A model generated the notes under the pieces. That model was not told the DNA's origin and did no database searches. It was given only the letters and a program-made list of their open reading frames with translations. Source: Micromonospora tulbaghiae (GTDB lineage Bacteria > Actinomycetota > Actinomycetes > Mycobacteriales > Micromonosporaceae). From it: 64,000 nucleotides of DNA. Of the stretch, positions 1 through 7,847 are shown piece by piece (position 1 is the first letter of the stretch; each line of letters opens with the position of its first letter). A program made the position numbers and the translations under genes. Location: positions 62,001 through 126,000 of the forward strand of contig NZ_FMCQ01000008.1 of NCBI RefSeq assembly GCF_900091605.1, given 5' to 3'.

Positions 1-1220
1 ACGCGCTCGCGGTGGGGCTGGCCGAGGCGCCGGCCGGGCGGCTCACCGCCGGTCTGCCGCCAGCGCTGCGTGAGGCGTGCACGCTGCTGGACTCGGCGAC
101 CCGGGCCGCGCTGGAGGCGATCGGCGACGTGAAGGCCGACGACCCCGACCCGGTACGCAAGCAGCAGGCCAAGGCGGTGCTGGACGAGCTGTCCACCACC
201 GCCCAGCGGCTGCTCGAGGAGGCCGACCACGACGTCGCCTGGGTCGAGAAGCCGGACAACGGCAGTCGCCGGGCGCTCGTGGTGGCGCCGCTGTCGGTGG
301 CGGGCACGCTCGCCACCCACCTGTACGACGAGCGCACAGTGGTCGCCACCTCGGCCACGCTGGCGCTGGGCGGGCGCTTCGACACGGTGGCCCGGGCGCT
401 GGGGCTGGACGCGCCGCCGCCCGCCCCGCCGTCCCCGGCCGCCGCCGCGCTCGCCACCGCTGCCGCCGCCGGCCGCGCCCAGGTCACGCCGGTGGCCGCC
501 ACCGAGGGCAGCCGGGCGGCGATCGGCACCGTACCGGCGACCGAGGGGCCGGGCTGGAGTTCGCTCGACGTCGGCTCGCCGTTCGACTACGCCCGGCAGG
601 GCATCCTGTACGTGGCAGCGCACCTGCCCCGCCCCAGCGTCTCCGGGCTGCCCGGGCCGGCCGGCGAGGAGCTGCTGGCGCTGGTCGAGGCGCTCGGTGG
701 TCGTACCCTCGGGCTCTTCTCGTCGCGGCGGGCCGCGCAGCAGGCGGCGGAGCTGGTCCGCGCGCGGACCGACCTGCCGGTGCTGCTCCAGGGCGAGGAG
801 GCGCTGCCGTTGCTGGTCCGCCGGTTCCGCCAGGAGCGGGAGAGCTGCCTGTTCGGGGTGATGTCGCTGTGGCAGGGCGTGGACGTGCCGGGCGACGCCT
901 GCCAGCTCGTGGTGATCGACAGGTTGCCGTTCCCCCGCCCCGACGAACCGCTCGCGGCGGCGCGGGCGGCGGCGGTGGACGCGGGCGGCGGCTCCGGGTT
1001 CGCGGCGGTGAGTGTGCCGATCGCGGCGGTCCGGCTGGCCCAGGGCGTCGGCCGGCTGATCCGGGCCACCGGCGACCGGGGCGTCGTCGCGGTGCTCGAC
1101 TCGCGGCTGGAGACGGCGCGCGGGTACGGCCCGTTCCTGCGCCGCTCGCTGCCGCCGTTCTGGTACACGACGCGGCCGGAGGTGGCCCGGGGCGCGCTGG
1201 AACGGCTCGCCAAGAGCTGA
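1..1220 (+). CDS. ATP-dependent helicase, DinG/YoaA-like, C-terminal part (5' end outside window)
   Basis: This is the 3' part of a superfamily 2 (XPD/DinG-type) DNA helicase; the reading frame is open from the first bases, so the N-terminal Walker A half lies upstream of the window. Visible helicase motifs are VVATSATL (residues about 112-119 counted from the first internal Met), the LWQGVDVPG motif V region followed by VVIDRLPFPRPDEP, and the motif VI stretch QGVGRLIRATGDRG near the C-terminus. Family members unwind forked or R-loop DNA 5' to 3', and many carry an iron-sulphur cluster in the part that is not seen here. A strong hairpin follows the stop. Confident for the family; the exact subfamily is uncertain because the N-terminus is missing. 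Confidence 0.88.
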   Translation, partial: ALAVGLAEAPAGRLTAGLPPALREACTLLDSATRAALEAIGDVKADDPDPVRKQQAKAVLDELSTTAQRLLEEADHDVAWVEKPDNGSRRALVVAPLSVAGTLATHLYDERTVVATSATLALGGRFDTVARALGLDAPPPAPPSPAAAALATAAAAGRAQVTPVAATEGSRAAIGTVPATEGPGWSSLDVGSPFDYARQGILYVAAHLPRPSVSGLPGPAGEELLALVEALGGRTLGLFSSRRAAQQAAELVRARTDLPVLLQGEEALPLLVRRFRQERESCLFGVMSLWQGVDVPGDACQLVVIDRLPFPRPDEPLAAARAAAVDAGGGSGFAAVSVPIAAVRLAQGVGRLIRATGDRGVVAVLDSRLETARGYGPFLRRSLPPFWYTTRPEVARGALERLAKS

Positions 1221-1256
1221 CGCCCGCGCCTCCCCGGGTGGGGTGACGCGGGCGTC
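1219..1256. terminator. Bidirectional hairpin terminator between convergent genes
   Basis: A 10-bp perfect stem (GACGCCCGCG at 1219-1228 with CGCGGGCGTC at 1247-1256) contains an inner C-run/G-run pairing. It begins in the stop codon of the helicase and ends 17 nt before the stop codon of the convergent permease, so it could serve both. There is no U-tract, as is usual in high-GC actinomycetes. Confidence 0.7.
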
Positions 1257-1273
1257 GGCGGAGCTGTTGCCGG

Positions 1274-2548
1274 TCAGGGCGCCTGGGAGGCGACCACCAC
1301 CGCGTCCGGTGGGGTGTCCGGCACGGTACGCGCGGCGAGCCGCCGGACCGCGGTGTTGACCACGGCGATCAGCGGCACCGCGACGAGCGCGCCGGCGATG
1401 CCGGCCAGCACCACACCGGCGGCGATGCCGATGATCACGGCGAGCGGGTGGATGGCCACCGCCCGGCCCATGATCAGCGGCTGAAGCACGTGGCCCTCGA
1501 CCTGCTGCACGCCGACCACCGCGCCGAGGATGATCAGGGCGGTCACCGGGCCGCTGTCGACGAGCGCCACCAGCACGGCCACCACGCCGGACAGGAACGC
1601 GCCGACGATCGGGATGAACGCGCCCAGGAAGACCAGCGCGGCCAGCGGGAACGCGAACGGGATGTCGAACAGCACCAGGAAGATGCCGATGCCGACCGCG
1701 TCGATGAAGGCGACGAGCACGGTGGCCCGCACGTACGCGCCGAGCGTCGCCCAGGACGCGCGCCCGGCGTCGTCGACCTTCCACCGCGCCGCAACCGGCA
1801 GCAGCCGGACCAGGAACCGCCAGATGTTGTTGCCGTCGCGGAGGAAGAAGAACGTGGCGAAGAGCACCAGCACGGCGCCGGTGAGCACCTCGGCCAGCGT
1901 GGCGGCGGTGCTGAGCGCGCCGCTGGTGAACCGCTCGGTGTTGCCGTTGATCCAGTTCTGCGCCTCGTCGATGTAGCGGTCGAGCTGGCTGTCGGACAGG
2001 TGCAGCGGCCCGGTCTTGAACCAGTCCTGGATCTGCCGGACGCCCTCGGAGGACTTCTCGCTCAGCTTCGGGACGCCCTTGATGAACTCGTTCACCACGA
2101 GCGTCAGCGTGCCGACCACCGCGGCCAGGCCGCCGACCAGCACCACGCCGGTGGCCAGCGAGCGGGGCAGGCGGGCCCGGAGCAACCAACCGACCGCCGG
2201 GGCGAGCAGCGCGGAGAGCAGCAGCGCGACCGTCAACGGGATGATCACGATGCTGATCGTGCCGATGATCCTGATGAGGGCCCAGGTCACGATGCCGATC
2301 ACGATCAGCCGCCAGCACCAGGCGGCGGCGATGCGCAGCGCGTGCGGCACCTCCGTGTCGTCCCGGCTGACCGTCGAGGAGTGCAGCGCCGCCGGCGACC
2401 CGGCGCCCACGACCATCGCCTCCGGTGAGGCGGGCGGCCCCGGCGCGGCGGGCGAGGCCACTCCCGCGTCCCCTGCCTCCGCGGCGGCCCGCCGGGTGCG
2501 GGCCGTCTCCCGGCCCGACTCGTACGCGCGGCGGAGCCGTCCGCGCAT
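1274..2548 (-). CDS. AI-2E family transporter (PerM/YdiK-like membrane protein)
   Basis: A protein of about 424 residues with a charged, Ala/Pro-rich cytoplasmic N-terminus (about 55 residues), then paired hydrophobic segments (WALIRIIGTISIVIIPLTVALLL and SLATGVVLVGGLAAVVGTLTLVV), a soluble central loop, and a cluster of C-terminal membrane segments including FLGAFIPIVGAFLSG and IHPLAVIIGIAAG. This is the AI-2E/PerM (UPF0118) layout of about eight membrane spans; members export small molecules or Na+/H+, but the substrate here cannot be read. Start: ATG at 2548 has weak upstream G-richness; GTG at 2572 is an alternative. The frame stays open to 3052, but that part overlaps the divergent GroES-like gene and has no membrane-protein character. 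Confidence 0.85.
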   Translation of the reverse strand: MRGRLRRAYESGRETARTRRAAAEAGDAGVASPAAPGPPASPEAMVVGAGSPAALHSSTVSRDDTEVPHALRIAAAWCWRLIVIGIVTWALIRIIGTISIVIIPLTVALLLSALLAPAVGWLLRARLPRSLATGVVLVGGLAAVVGTLTLVVNEFIKGVPKLSEKSSEGVRQIQDWFKTGPLHLSDSQLDRYIDEAQNWINGNTERFTSGALSTAATLAEVLTGAVLVLFATFFFLRDGNNIWRFLVRLLPVAARWKVDDAGRASWATLGAYVRATVLVAFIDAVGIGIFLVLFDIPFAFPLAALVFLGAFIPIVGAFLSGVVAVLVALVDSGPVTALIILGAVVGVQQVEGHVLQPLIMGRAVAIHPLAVIIGIAAGVVLAGIAGALVAVPLIAVVNTAVRRLAARTVPDTPPDAVVVASQAP

Positions 2549-2720
2549 CCGCTCGAAGCGGCTCAAGCGCACCTCCGGCAAAATCAGCCCCACCCGGTCG
2601 CAGGGGGCACAGGATACGTCCGTACGCCCCACCCTAGGGCGACTCGGCCACACATTGCCCGCCCGGCGCTCTCGCCAACCACGCCGGAATCGACCGACGG
2701 CCACGCGGTAGCGTCTTCGC

Positions 2721-3068
2721 GTGACCGCCGACCAGAGTCTCGACGCCGGGCTGCCGATCCGCCTGCTGCACGACCGCGTGCTGGTGCGTACCGAGGGTGG
2801 CGAGGGGGAACGCCGCTCCACCGCCGGCATCGTGATCCCCGCGACGGCAGCCGTGGGCAAGCGGCTGGCCTGGGCCACAGCGGTCGGCGTCGGGCCCAAC
2901 GTCCGCGCGGTCGTGGCCGGCGACCGGGTGCTGTTCGACCCGGACGAGCGCTCCGAGGTCGAGTTGCACGGGCGGGCGTACGTGCTGCTGCGCGAGCGGG
3001 ACGTGCACGCCGTGGCGGCCGAGCGGGTGGAGACCGCCGCCGCCGGCTCCACCGGTCTCTACCTGTAG
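2721..3068 (+). CDS. GroES-like co-chaperonin (Cpn10 fold), stand-alone
   Basis: A 115-residue protein with the Cpn10 pattern: IRLLHDRVLVRTE near residue 15, the mobile-loop/beta segment TAGIVIPATA, then VGVGPNV, GDRVLFDPDERSEVELHGRAYVLLRERDVHAV. It is longer than standard GroES (about 95-100 residues) because of extra residues at both ends. It is not next to groEL, which lies 13 kb away, so it may be a divergent paralogue rather than the main co-chaperonin. The GTG start sits 6 nt after a TAGCGT -10 box (2709-2714), suggesting a leaderless transcript. Family assignment is firm; a role as a true GroEL lid is inferred. Confidence 0.85.
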   Translation: MTADQSLDAGLPIRLLHDRVLVRTEGGEGERRSTAGIVIPATAAVGKRLAWATAVGVGPNVRAVVAGDRVLFDPDERSEVELHGRAYVLLRERDVHAVAAERVETAAAGSTGLYL

Positions 3069-3178
3069 CTCTCACCTCCGACGGCGGCCCCCGACGCCGG
3101 TCGCTCCGCGGCGACGCTGTTTGCGGCGCTGCCCGGCGGGAAGCCCAGGCACCTCAGCGCGCCCTGGGGAGGGACACC

Positions 3179-3346
3179 ATGCCGGTAGTGATCAAAAAGA
3201 TCCTCGCCTGGGGATTCCTCGCGTTCCTGATCTACTTCATGGCGTTCCGGCCGGACGGGGCGGCGCAGGTGTTCAAGGGCATCGGCGGTGCGCTGATGGC
3301 CATCGCCCAGGGGCTCGGCGACTTCCTGACCGGCCTGATGAGCTGA
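3179..3346 (+). CDS. Small single-span membrane protein (55 aa), function unknown
   Basis: A 55-codon ORF starts at ATG 3179 and is preceded by a good ribosome site (GGGAGGGACACC). The product begins MPVVIKKILAWGFLAFLIYF, a short basic N-terminus followed by a hydrophobic helix (about residues 8-21), then a small, Gly/Ala-rich amphipathic second half with AQVFKGIGGALMAIAQG. It looks like a small inner-membrane peptide with one or two helices. Third-position GC and the ribosome site support coding. No function is recognised; a role as a membrane chaperone or as part of an envelope complex is only possible. Confidence 0.75.
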   Translation: MPVVIKKILAWGFLAFLIYFMAFRPDGAAQVFKGIGGALMAIAQGLGDFLTGLMS

Positions 3347-3373
3347 CCACCGCCGCTGACGAGCCGACCGGCA

Positions 3374-4888
3374 TCAGCGCCCGGGGTGCCAGGGCGCGCC
3401 CGGGTCGTGCCAGCCGCCCGGGCCGTGGCCGGCACCCGGGCCGTAGCCGTGGCCGGAAGCCGGACCGTGACCGGCGCCCGGGCCGCCGTGCCAGCCGCTC
3501 GGGCCGTAGCCGCCCTGCGGGAAGGCGGGCGGCTGGGCCAGCACCACCGGGATCGGCACCACCGGGTCGTCCGGCGCCTCGACCGGGCGCTGCGAACCGT
3601 CCGGGAACCGCAGGTGGTAGCGCTGACCGTCCCAGACCCCGACCGGCGCCTGCGGGTCACGACCGACGAAGAACGACCGGTACGCGGTGATCGCGTCCAG
3701 CAGCTCCCGTTCCTCCCGTGCCGTCCGCTCCCGCTCCTCCGGCTTGCGGTCCAGCCCTCGGCGCATCCCGTCCCGCAGAAGCGCCAGACGGGTCGCGGCG
3801 AACTGGTAGCCGCGCATCGCGCGTACCCCGCCGTCACCGGCGACCCGTCGCGCCCAGGTACGCGCCGCGTGCCGCCGGCCCAGGCTGCCCAGCGCCGCCA
3901 CCTCGGGCGGGGTGAGCCAGCCCGCGCGTACGTAGTCGGGCAGCGTGCGCTCGGTCAGCCGGCCCTCCCAGGCGCGCAGCCAGACCGCCAGCCCGACCAT
4001 CGCGAAGAAGATCGGCACCATCACGCCGATGTAGCCGTAGAGCACGATCACGGTCTCCCCGGTGGCCTGGGCCAGCGAGGGCAGCAGGTTCCAGGTGCCG
4101 TGCAGGATCATCGCCAGCAGCAGCCCGGCGAGCGGCGCGAGCACCCGTACCCGCCGGTCGGCGGTACGCGCGGCGACACCCAGCCCGACGCCGGTCATCG
4201 ACGTGAACAGCGGGTGGGCGAAGCCGAACAGCAGGATCCGGACGATGAAGATCGCGATCACCTGCTGCGCGCCGGTGGCCGGGCCGTACTCGTCGGCGCC
4301 GGCACGGTAGCCGTGCCCGCCCAGGTAGAGGATGTTCTCCACCATGGCGAAGCCGACCGCGGAGAGCCCGCAGTAGACCAGGCCGTCGGTGATGCCGGAG
4401 AACTCCCGCCGCCGGAAGATCAGCACCAGGAGCGGGCCGGCCGCCTTGGTCAGCTCCTCGATGAACGGCGCGACCAGCACCGCGGTCAACGCGACCGGCA
4501 GCCCCCGGTCTTCGAACAGCCCCGCGCTGGCCGTGTTCACCAGCAACGAGATCGCGGTGGAGACGAAGGCGCCCCAGGCGAAGCAGAAGATCAGGTACTT
4601 CAGCGGCTCCGGTTCGTAACGGTCGAGCCAGAGGAAGCAGAAGACCAGCACCGGTACCGGCAGGATCGCCGCGATCACGCCGATCAGCAGCGCCTCGGCG
4701 CCCAGGCTCTCGCCGAGCGTGAACACCATGAACAGCGCACCGGCCGCGATCAGCAGCACCACACCGGCCAGCACCAGGAAGCGCCGCCAGCCGAGCCGGC
4801 GCAGCGGCATCCGGGGCGCCGGCGCCCCCGGCGGGGCGGCGGGCGCGTGCGGTGGCGGCGGGGCTGCGCCGGGCGGGATGTCGGCCAT
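3374..4888 (-). CDS. PrsW family intramembrane metalloprotease
   Basis: The product has 504 residues, with a Pro/Ala-rich N-terminus (1-30), about eight membrane segments from residue 36 to 300, and a hydrophilic C-terminal third ending in a Gly/His/Pro-rich tail. All PrsW catalytic signatures are present: EELTK (144-148), ENILYLGG (184-191), HPLFT (225-229) and LHGTWN (262-267). Family members cleave membrane proteins, classically an anti-sigma factor. No sigma or anti-sigma gene is adjacent, so the substrate is unknown. The start was chosen at ATG 4888, where the predicted cytoplasmic N-terminus begins; the longer frame runs antisense over the aminotransferase gene. Confidence 0.9.
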   Translation of the reverse strand: MADIPPGAAPPPPHAPAAPPGAPAPRMPLRRLGWRRFLVLAGVVLLIAAGALFMVFTLGESLGAEALLIGVIAAILPVPVLVFCFLWLDRYEPEPLKYLIFCFAWGAFVSTAISLLVNTASAGLFEDRGLPVALTAVLVAPFIEELTKAAGPLLVLIFRRREFSGITDGLVYCGLSAVGFAMVENILYLGGHGYRAGADEYGPATGAQQVIAIFIVRILLFGFAHPLFTSMTGVGLGVAARTADRRVRVLAPLAGLLLAMILHGTWNLLPSLAQATGETVIVLYGYIGVMVPIFFAMVGLAVWLRAWEGRLTERTLPDYVRAGWLTPPEVAALGSLGRRHAARTWARRVAGDGGVRAMRGYQFAATRLALLRDGMRRGLDRKPEERERTAREERELLDAITAYRSFFVGRDPQAPVGVWDGQRYHLRFPDGSQRPVEAPDDPVVPIPVVLAQPPAFPQGGYGPSGWHGGPGAGHGPASGHGYGPGAGHGPGGWHDPGAPWHPGR

Positions 4889-4939
4889 GCGGTCAGCGTA
4901 GTCACCCACGACCCACTGGTCCGGTCCCATCGTGAGGGC

Positions 4940-4945
4940 TATGCT
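4940..4945 (+). promoter_or_regulatory. -10 box for the SAM-IV riboswitch transcript
   Basis: TATGCT lies about 7 nt before the first conserved base of the SAM-IV aptamer, so transcription would start close to 4952. No good -35 box is visible, which is common in actinomycetes. Confidence 0.45.
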
Positions 4946-4951
4946 CCCGGA

Positions 4952-5100
4952 CAGGTCACGAGCGCCAGCGTCAAGCCCCGGCTTGCTGGCCGGCAACCCT
5001 CGTCGAGGTTCGCGGTGGGGTGCCCCGGGTGATGACCGGGCCCGGTGCCGCTCCGCGCGCCGGGCAAGCGCGGACCCCGTCCCGGCACCACCTGGGGTCC
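4952..5100 (+). ncRNA. SAM-IV riboswitch
   Basis: The core reads GGTCACGAGCGCCAGCGTCA, then AGCCCCGGCTTGCTGGCCGG and CAACCCTC, followed by GCGGTGGGGTGCCCCGGGTG and ATGACC. This closely matches the SAM-IV consensus, which is confined to Actinomycetales. After the aptamer, GGACCCC (5072-5078) can pair with GGGGTCC (5094-5100), a plausible expression platform just upstream of the ribosome site GGGAGG (about 5110-5115). S-adenosylmethionine binding would then reduce translation or elongation of the class V aminotransferase that starts at 5123. Recognition is from sequence pattern; a covariance-model hit would confirm it. Confidence 0.88.
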
Positions 5101-5122
5101 CTGTGACCCGGGAGGCTCCGGC

Positions 5123-6385
5123 ATGACCCTCACCCTCGTACCCTCGCTGCCCGTGCTGACCGCCCCGGTCCGGCCCGACCCGCTCGGCGTGCTCGGCGTA
5201 CCGGGGGAGATCAACCTGGACCACGCCGCCAGCGCGCCGTGCTCGCGGGCCGCGGCCGACGCGGTGGCTGGGCTTCTTCCCTGGTACGCGAGTGTGCACC
5301 GCGGCGCGGGCGCGCTGTCGCGGCGCTGCACGCTCGCATACGAGCGGGCCCGGCAGACCGTCGGCGACTTCCTCGGCGCCCGCCCCGACGATCACGTGAT
5401 CTTCACCCGGAACACCACCGACGCGCTGAACCTGCTGGCCCGCGCCCTGCCCGCCGGCACCACGGTGATCACGTTCGGCGGCGAGCACCACGCCAACCTG
5501 CTGCCCTGGCCGCGCGGCTCGGTACGGCTGCCGGTGCCGGACAGCCCGGCCGGCGCGGTCCGGTCCCTCGCGGCGGCGCTCGGCGAACTCGCACGCGACG
5601 CCCGGCCCGGCCTGCCCGTGCTGGTCGCGGTCACCGGCGCGAGCAACGTCACGGGCGAATGCTGGCCGGTCGCCGAGCTGGCCCGGGTGGCCCACCGGCA
5701 CGGCGCCCGCATCCTGGTCGACGCCGCGCAGCTCGCCCCGCACGCACCGGTCGACCTGACCGCGCTGGACGTGGACTACCTGGCCCTGTCCGGGCACAAG
5801 CTGTACGCCCCGTTCGGCGCCGGCGTGCTGGCCGGGCGCGCGGACTGGCTGGACGCGGCCCCGCCGTACCTGGCCGGAGGCGGCGCCACCAGCCACGTCG
5901 GCGCGGCGACGCACGAGGTGCGCTGGACGGCCGGCCCGGCCCGGCACGAGGCCGGCACCCCGAACCTGCTCGGCGCGGTGGCGCTCGCCGCGGTCTGCGA
6001 GGCGCTCGGCGCGGCCGACCGGAACGCGCTGCACGCCCGGGAACAGGCGCTGCTGGCCCGGCTGCGTACCGGCCTGGCCGCGCTGCCGGACGTGGTGGAG
6101 CTGCGCGTGTTCGACCCGGACGCGCCCCGGGTGGGCATCGTCAGCTTCGTGGTCGCCGGACGGGACTCCGCCGAGGTGGCCGCCCACCTGGCGAGCCGGC
6201 ACCGGATCGGGGTACGCGACGGCCTGTTCTGTGCGCACCCGCTGACCCGGCGCCTGCTGGCCGAGGCCGCCGCCCGTACCGGCCGCACCGACCTGCCCCC
6301 GACCGCCCTACGAGCCAGCCTCGGCCTCGGCACCACCACGGCCGAGGTGGACGCCCTCCTGACCGCCCTGACCCACCTCCCCTAA
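5123..6385 (+). CDS. Class V aminotransferase / cysteine desulfurase-like PLP enzyme under SAM-IV control
   Basis: A 420-residue fold-type I PLP enzyme of the NifS/SufS/isopenicillin-N-epimerase group. It shows NLDHAASAPCS (31-41), FTRNTTDALNLL (94-105), GGEHHANLLPWP, ILVDAAQLAPH with Asp200, and the Schiff-base lysine in LSGHKLYAPFGAG (Lys226). Length and start (ATG 5123 behind GGGAGGCTCCGGC) are normal. Its position directly behind a SAM-IV riboswitch indicates a role in sulphur amino-acid metabolism, for example cysteine desulfuration or a cystathionine/methionine-linked reaction; that is inference. The active-site Cys loop of true desulfurases is not certain (GLFCAHP near residue 370 is a candidate). 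Confidence 0.85.
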   Translation: MTLTLVPSLPVLTAPVRPDPLGVLGVPGEINLDHAASAPCSRAAADAVAGLLPWYASVHRGAGALSRRCTLAYERARQTVGDFLGARPDDHVIFTRNTTDALNLLARALPAGTTVITFGGEHHANLLPWPRGSVRLPVPDSPAGAVRSLAAALGELARDARPGLPVLVAVTGASNVTGECWPVAELARVAHRHGARILVDAAQLAPHAPVDLTALDVDYLALSGHKLYAPFGAGVLAGRADWLDAAPPYLAGGGATSHVGAATHEVRWTAGPARHEAGTPNLLGAVALAAVCEALGAADRNALHAREQALLARLRTGLAALPDVVELRVFDPDAPRVGIVSFVVAGRDSAEVAAHLASRHRIGVRDGLFCAHPLTRRLLAEAAARTGRTDLPPTALRASLGLGTTTAEVDALLTALTHLP

Positions 6386-6390
6386 CCCCG

Positions 6391-6423
6391 CCGCCACCCC
6401 ACCGCCACCCCACCGCCACCCCA
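6391..6423 (+). repeat. Short tandem repeat, three copies of an 11-mer
   Basis: CCGCCACCCCA is repeated three times directly after the aminotransferase stop and is followed by a degenerate CCCCA run. There is no coding potential; it probably arose by slippage in the 3' untranslated region. Confidence 0.75.
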
Positions 6424-6434
6424 CCCCACCCCGT

Positions 6435-6491
6435 CGATCATGACGTTGACCGCTCCGGAAAGCGCTCTCTCGCCAGCTAACTTCATGATCG
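6435..6491. repeat. Intergenic palindromic element with 9-bp perfect arms
   Basis: CGATCATGA (6435-6443) and TCATGATCG (6483-6491) are perfect inverted repeats flanking a 39-nt core with GGAAAGCGCTCTC and GCTAAC. It sits between convergent genes. GATCATGAAGTT-type palindromes are dispersed in Micromonospora-like genomes as far as I recall, so this may be a REP-like unit; it could also act as a terminator. Confidence 0.55.
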
Positions 6492-6524
6492 CCGCGGAGA
6501 AGCCCGGGGGCCCGGCGACGGGGG

Positions 6525-7778
6525 TCAGCCGACGGGTGGGGCTGTGGGCGGGTGGGCGGCGGGGTTCCGGGCTGCGGGTTCGCCCTGGCGGTTCTCGCCG
6601 AACGCCTGCCGCACCAGCCGGTTCGCCTCATCCTGCTCGATCCCGGAGGCCACCAACAGGTCACTCGCCGTGGTCCGTACCTGGGCGATCACCACGCTGC
6701 CGGAGAAGCCCACCCCCTCGGCGTACGCCCGGCCGGCCTCGCTCACCGCGCGCAGCGACCGTTCGCGGGCCTCCTCCGGCTCCTGTCCGGCGGCGAACTC
6801 CTGCCGGAGCAGGCGTACCGACTCGGCCAGGTGACCGATCGCGTCCGGCATCGGCTCGGGGATCGGCTCCTCGTCCTCGATCATGGTGACGGCGCGGCGG
6901 ATCAGCGTGCCGCTGTTGCGCATGGCCCGGTCGATCGGGTCGGCGGCCTCGGCGTAGTGGGTCAGCTCGCCGCGCCGGTGCCAGCGGGCCGGGGAGAGCG
7001 TGCTCGTCTCCTTGGCGCCTTCGATCGCCTCGGAGAGCGCGGCCAGTTCCTCCTTGTTCTCGCGCAGCCGGAGCAGCGCCCGCTGGGCCGCTTCCCGGTC
7101 CCCGCTGCGCAACGCGTCGGCGCAGGCGTCGAGCTGGTCGGAGAGCAGGTCCAGCGCCGGCCGGGCGGCCCGGTTGATCACCCGCAGCGGGTTGAGCGGC
7201 AGCAGGATGGCGGTGACCAGCAGCGCGATGCCGCCGCCGAGGAACGCGTCGATGAAGCGGGGGAACTCCAGGTTCTCCGTGGACGGGCTGAGCGTCACGA
7301 TCAGCACGGCGGTGGCCGCCGCCTGGATCACGATGGCGACGCTCGCCCCGGCGAAGATGCTCAGCAGGATCGCCGAGGTCACGACGAGCGCGAGCTGCCA
7401 CGCGCCGGTGCCGACGAAGTAGATGAGCGCGTCGCCGACGAGCACGCCGACGGCCACCCCGACGATCAACTCGACGGTGCGGCGGAACCGTTGCCCCACC
7501 GAGGCGGCGAGCGTGCCGACCGCGGAGATCGGCGCGAAGACCGGCTGGGGGTTCTTCAGCAGCCGGTGGGAGATCAGGTACGCCAGGCCGGCGGCGAGCC
7601 CGGCCTGCACCGCCAGGCCGAACGCGGTACGGACCCGGTGCAGCCGGTCGTGCAGTGTGGCCTTGCTGCGGTGCCGCAGTTCGTCCATCGCGGAGGCGAT
7701 CCGCTGGCCGTCACGGTCACCCGGGCCTTCTCGCTGATCGCCGCGACGAAGAAACGGCAGTCGTCGGTCCCGGGCCAT
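6525..7778 (-). CDS. FUSC/aromatic acid exporter family membrane protein
   Basis: The product has about 417 residues. Residues about 50-200 contain paired hydrophobic helices (FGLAVQAGLAAGLAYLIS, ISAVGTLAASVG, TVELIVGVAVGVLVGDALIYF, LALVVTSAILLSIFAG, ATAVLIVTL, LGGGIALLVTAILLPLNP). A soluble helical half follows and ends in a Pro/Ala tail. This is the ArAE/FUSC (DUF939-like) architecture of fusaric-acid or aromatic-acid exporters; the substrate is unknown. The start at ATG 7778 gives a basic N-terminus; ATG 7688 (MDELRHRS) is an alternative. No clear ribosome site precedes either. Confidence 0.8.
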   Translation of the reverse strand: MARDRRLPFLRRGDQREGPGDRDGQRIASAMDELRHRSKATLHDRLHRVRTAFGLAVQAGLAAGLAYLISHRLLKNPQPVFAPISAVGTLAASVGQRFRRTVELIVGVAVGVLVGDALIYFVGTGAWQLALVVTSAILLSIFAGASVAIVIQAAATAVLIVTLSPSTENLEFPRFIDAFLGGGIALLVTAILLPLNPLRVINRAARPALDLLSDQLDACADALRSGDREAAQRALLRLRENKEELAALSEAIEGAKETSTLSPARWHRRGELTHYAEAADPIDRAMRNSGTLIRRAVTMIEDEEPIPEPMPDAIGHLAESVRLLRQEFAAGQEPEEARERSLRAVSEAGRAYAEGVGFSGSVVIAQVRTTASDLLVASGIEQDEANRLVRQAFGENRQGEPAARNPAAHPPTAPPVG

Positions 7779-7847
7779 GGCGGGTACTACCCGCGACGAT
7801 CCCGCTGAATCCCCGGTCCGATCGCGGAGTGGGGCAGACTGCACCCG

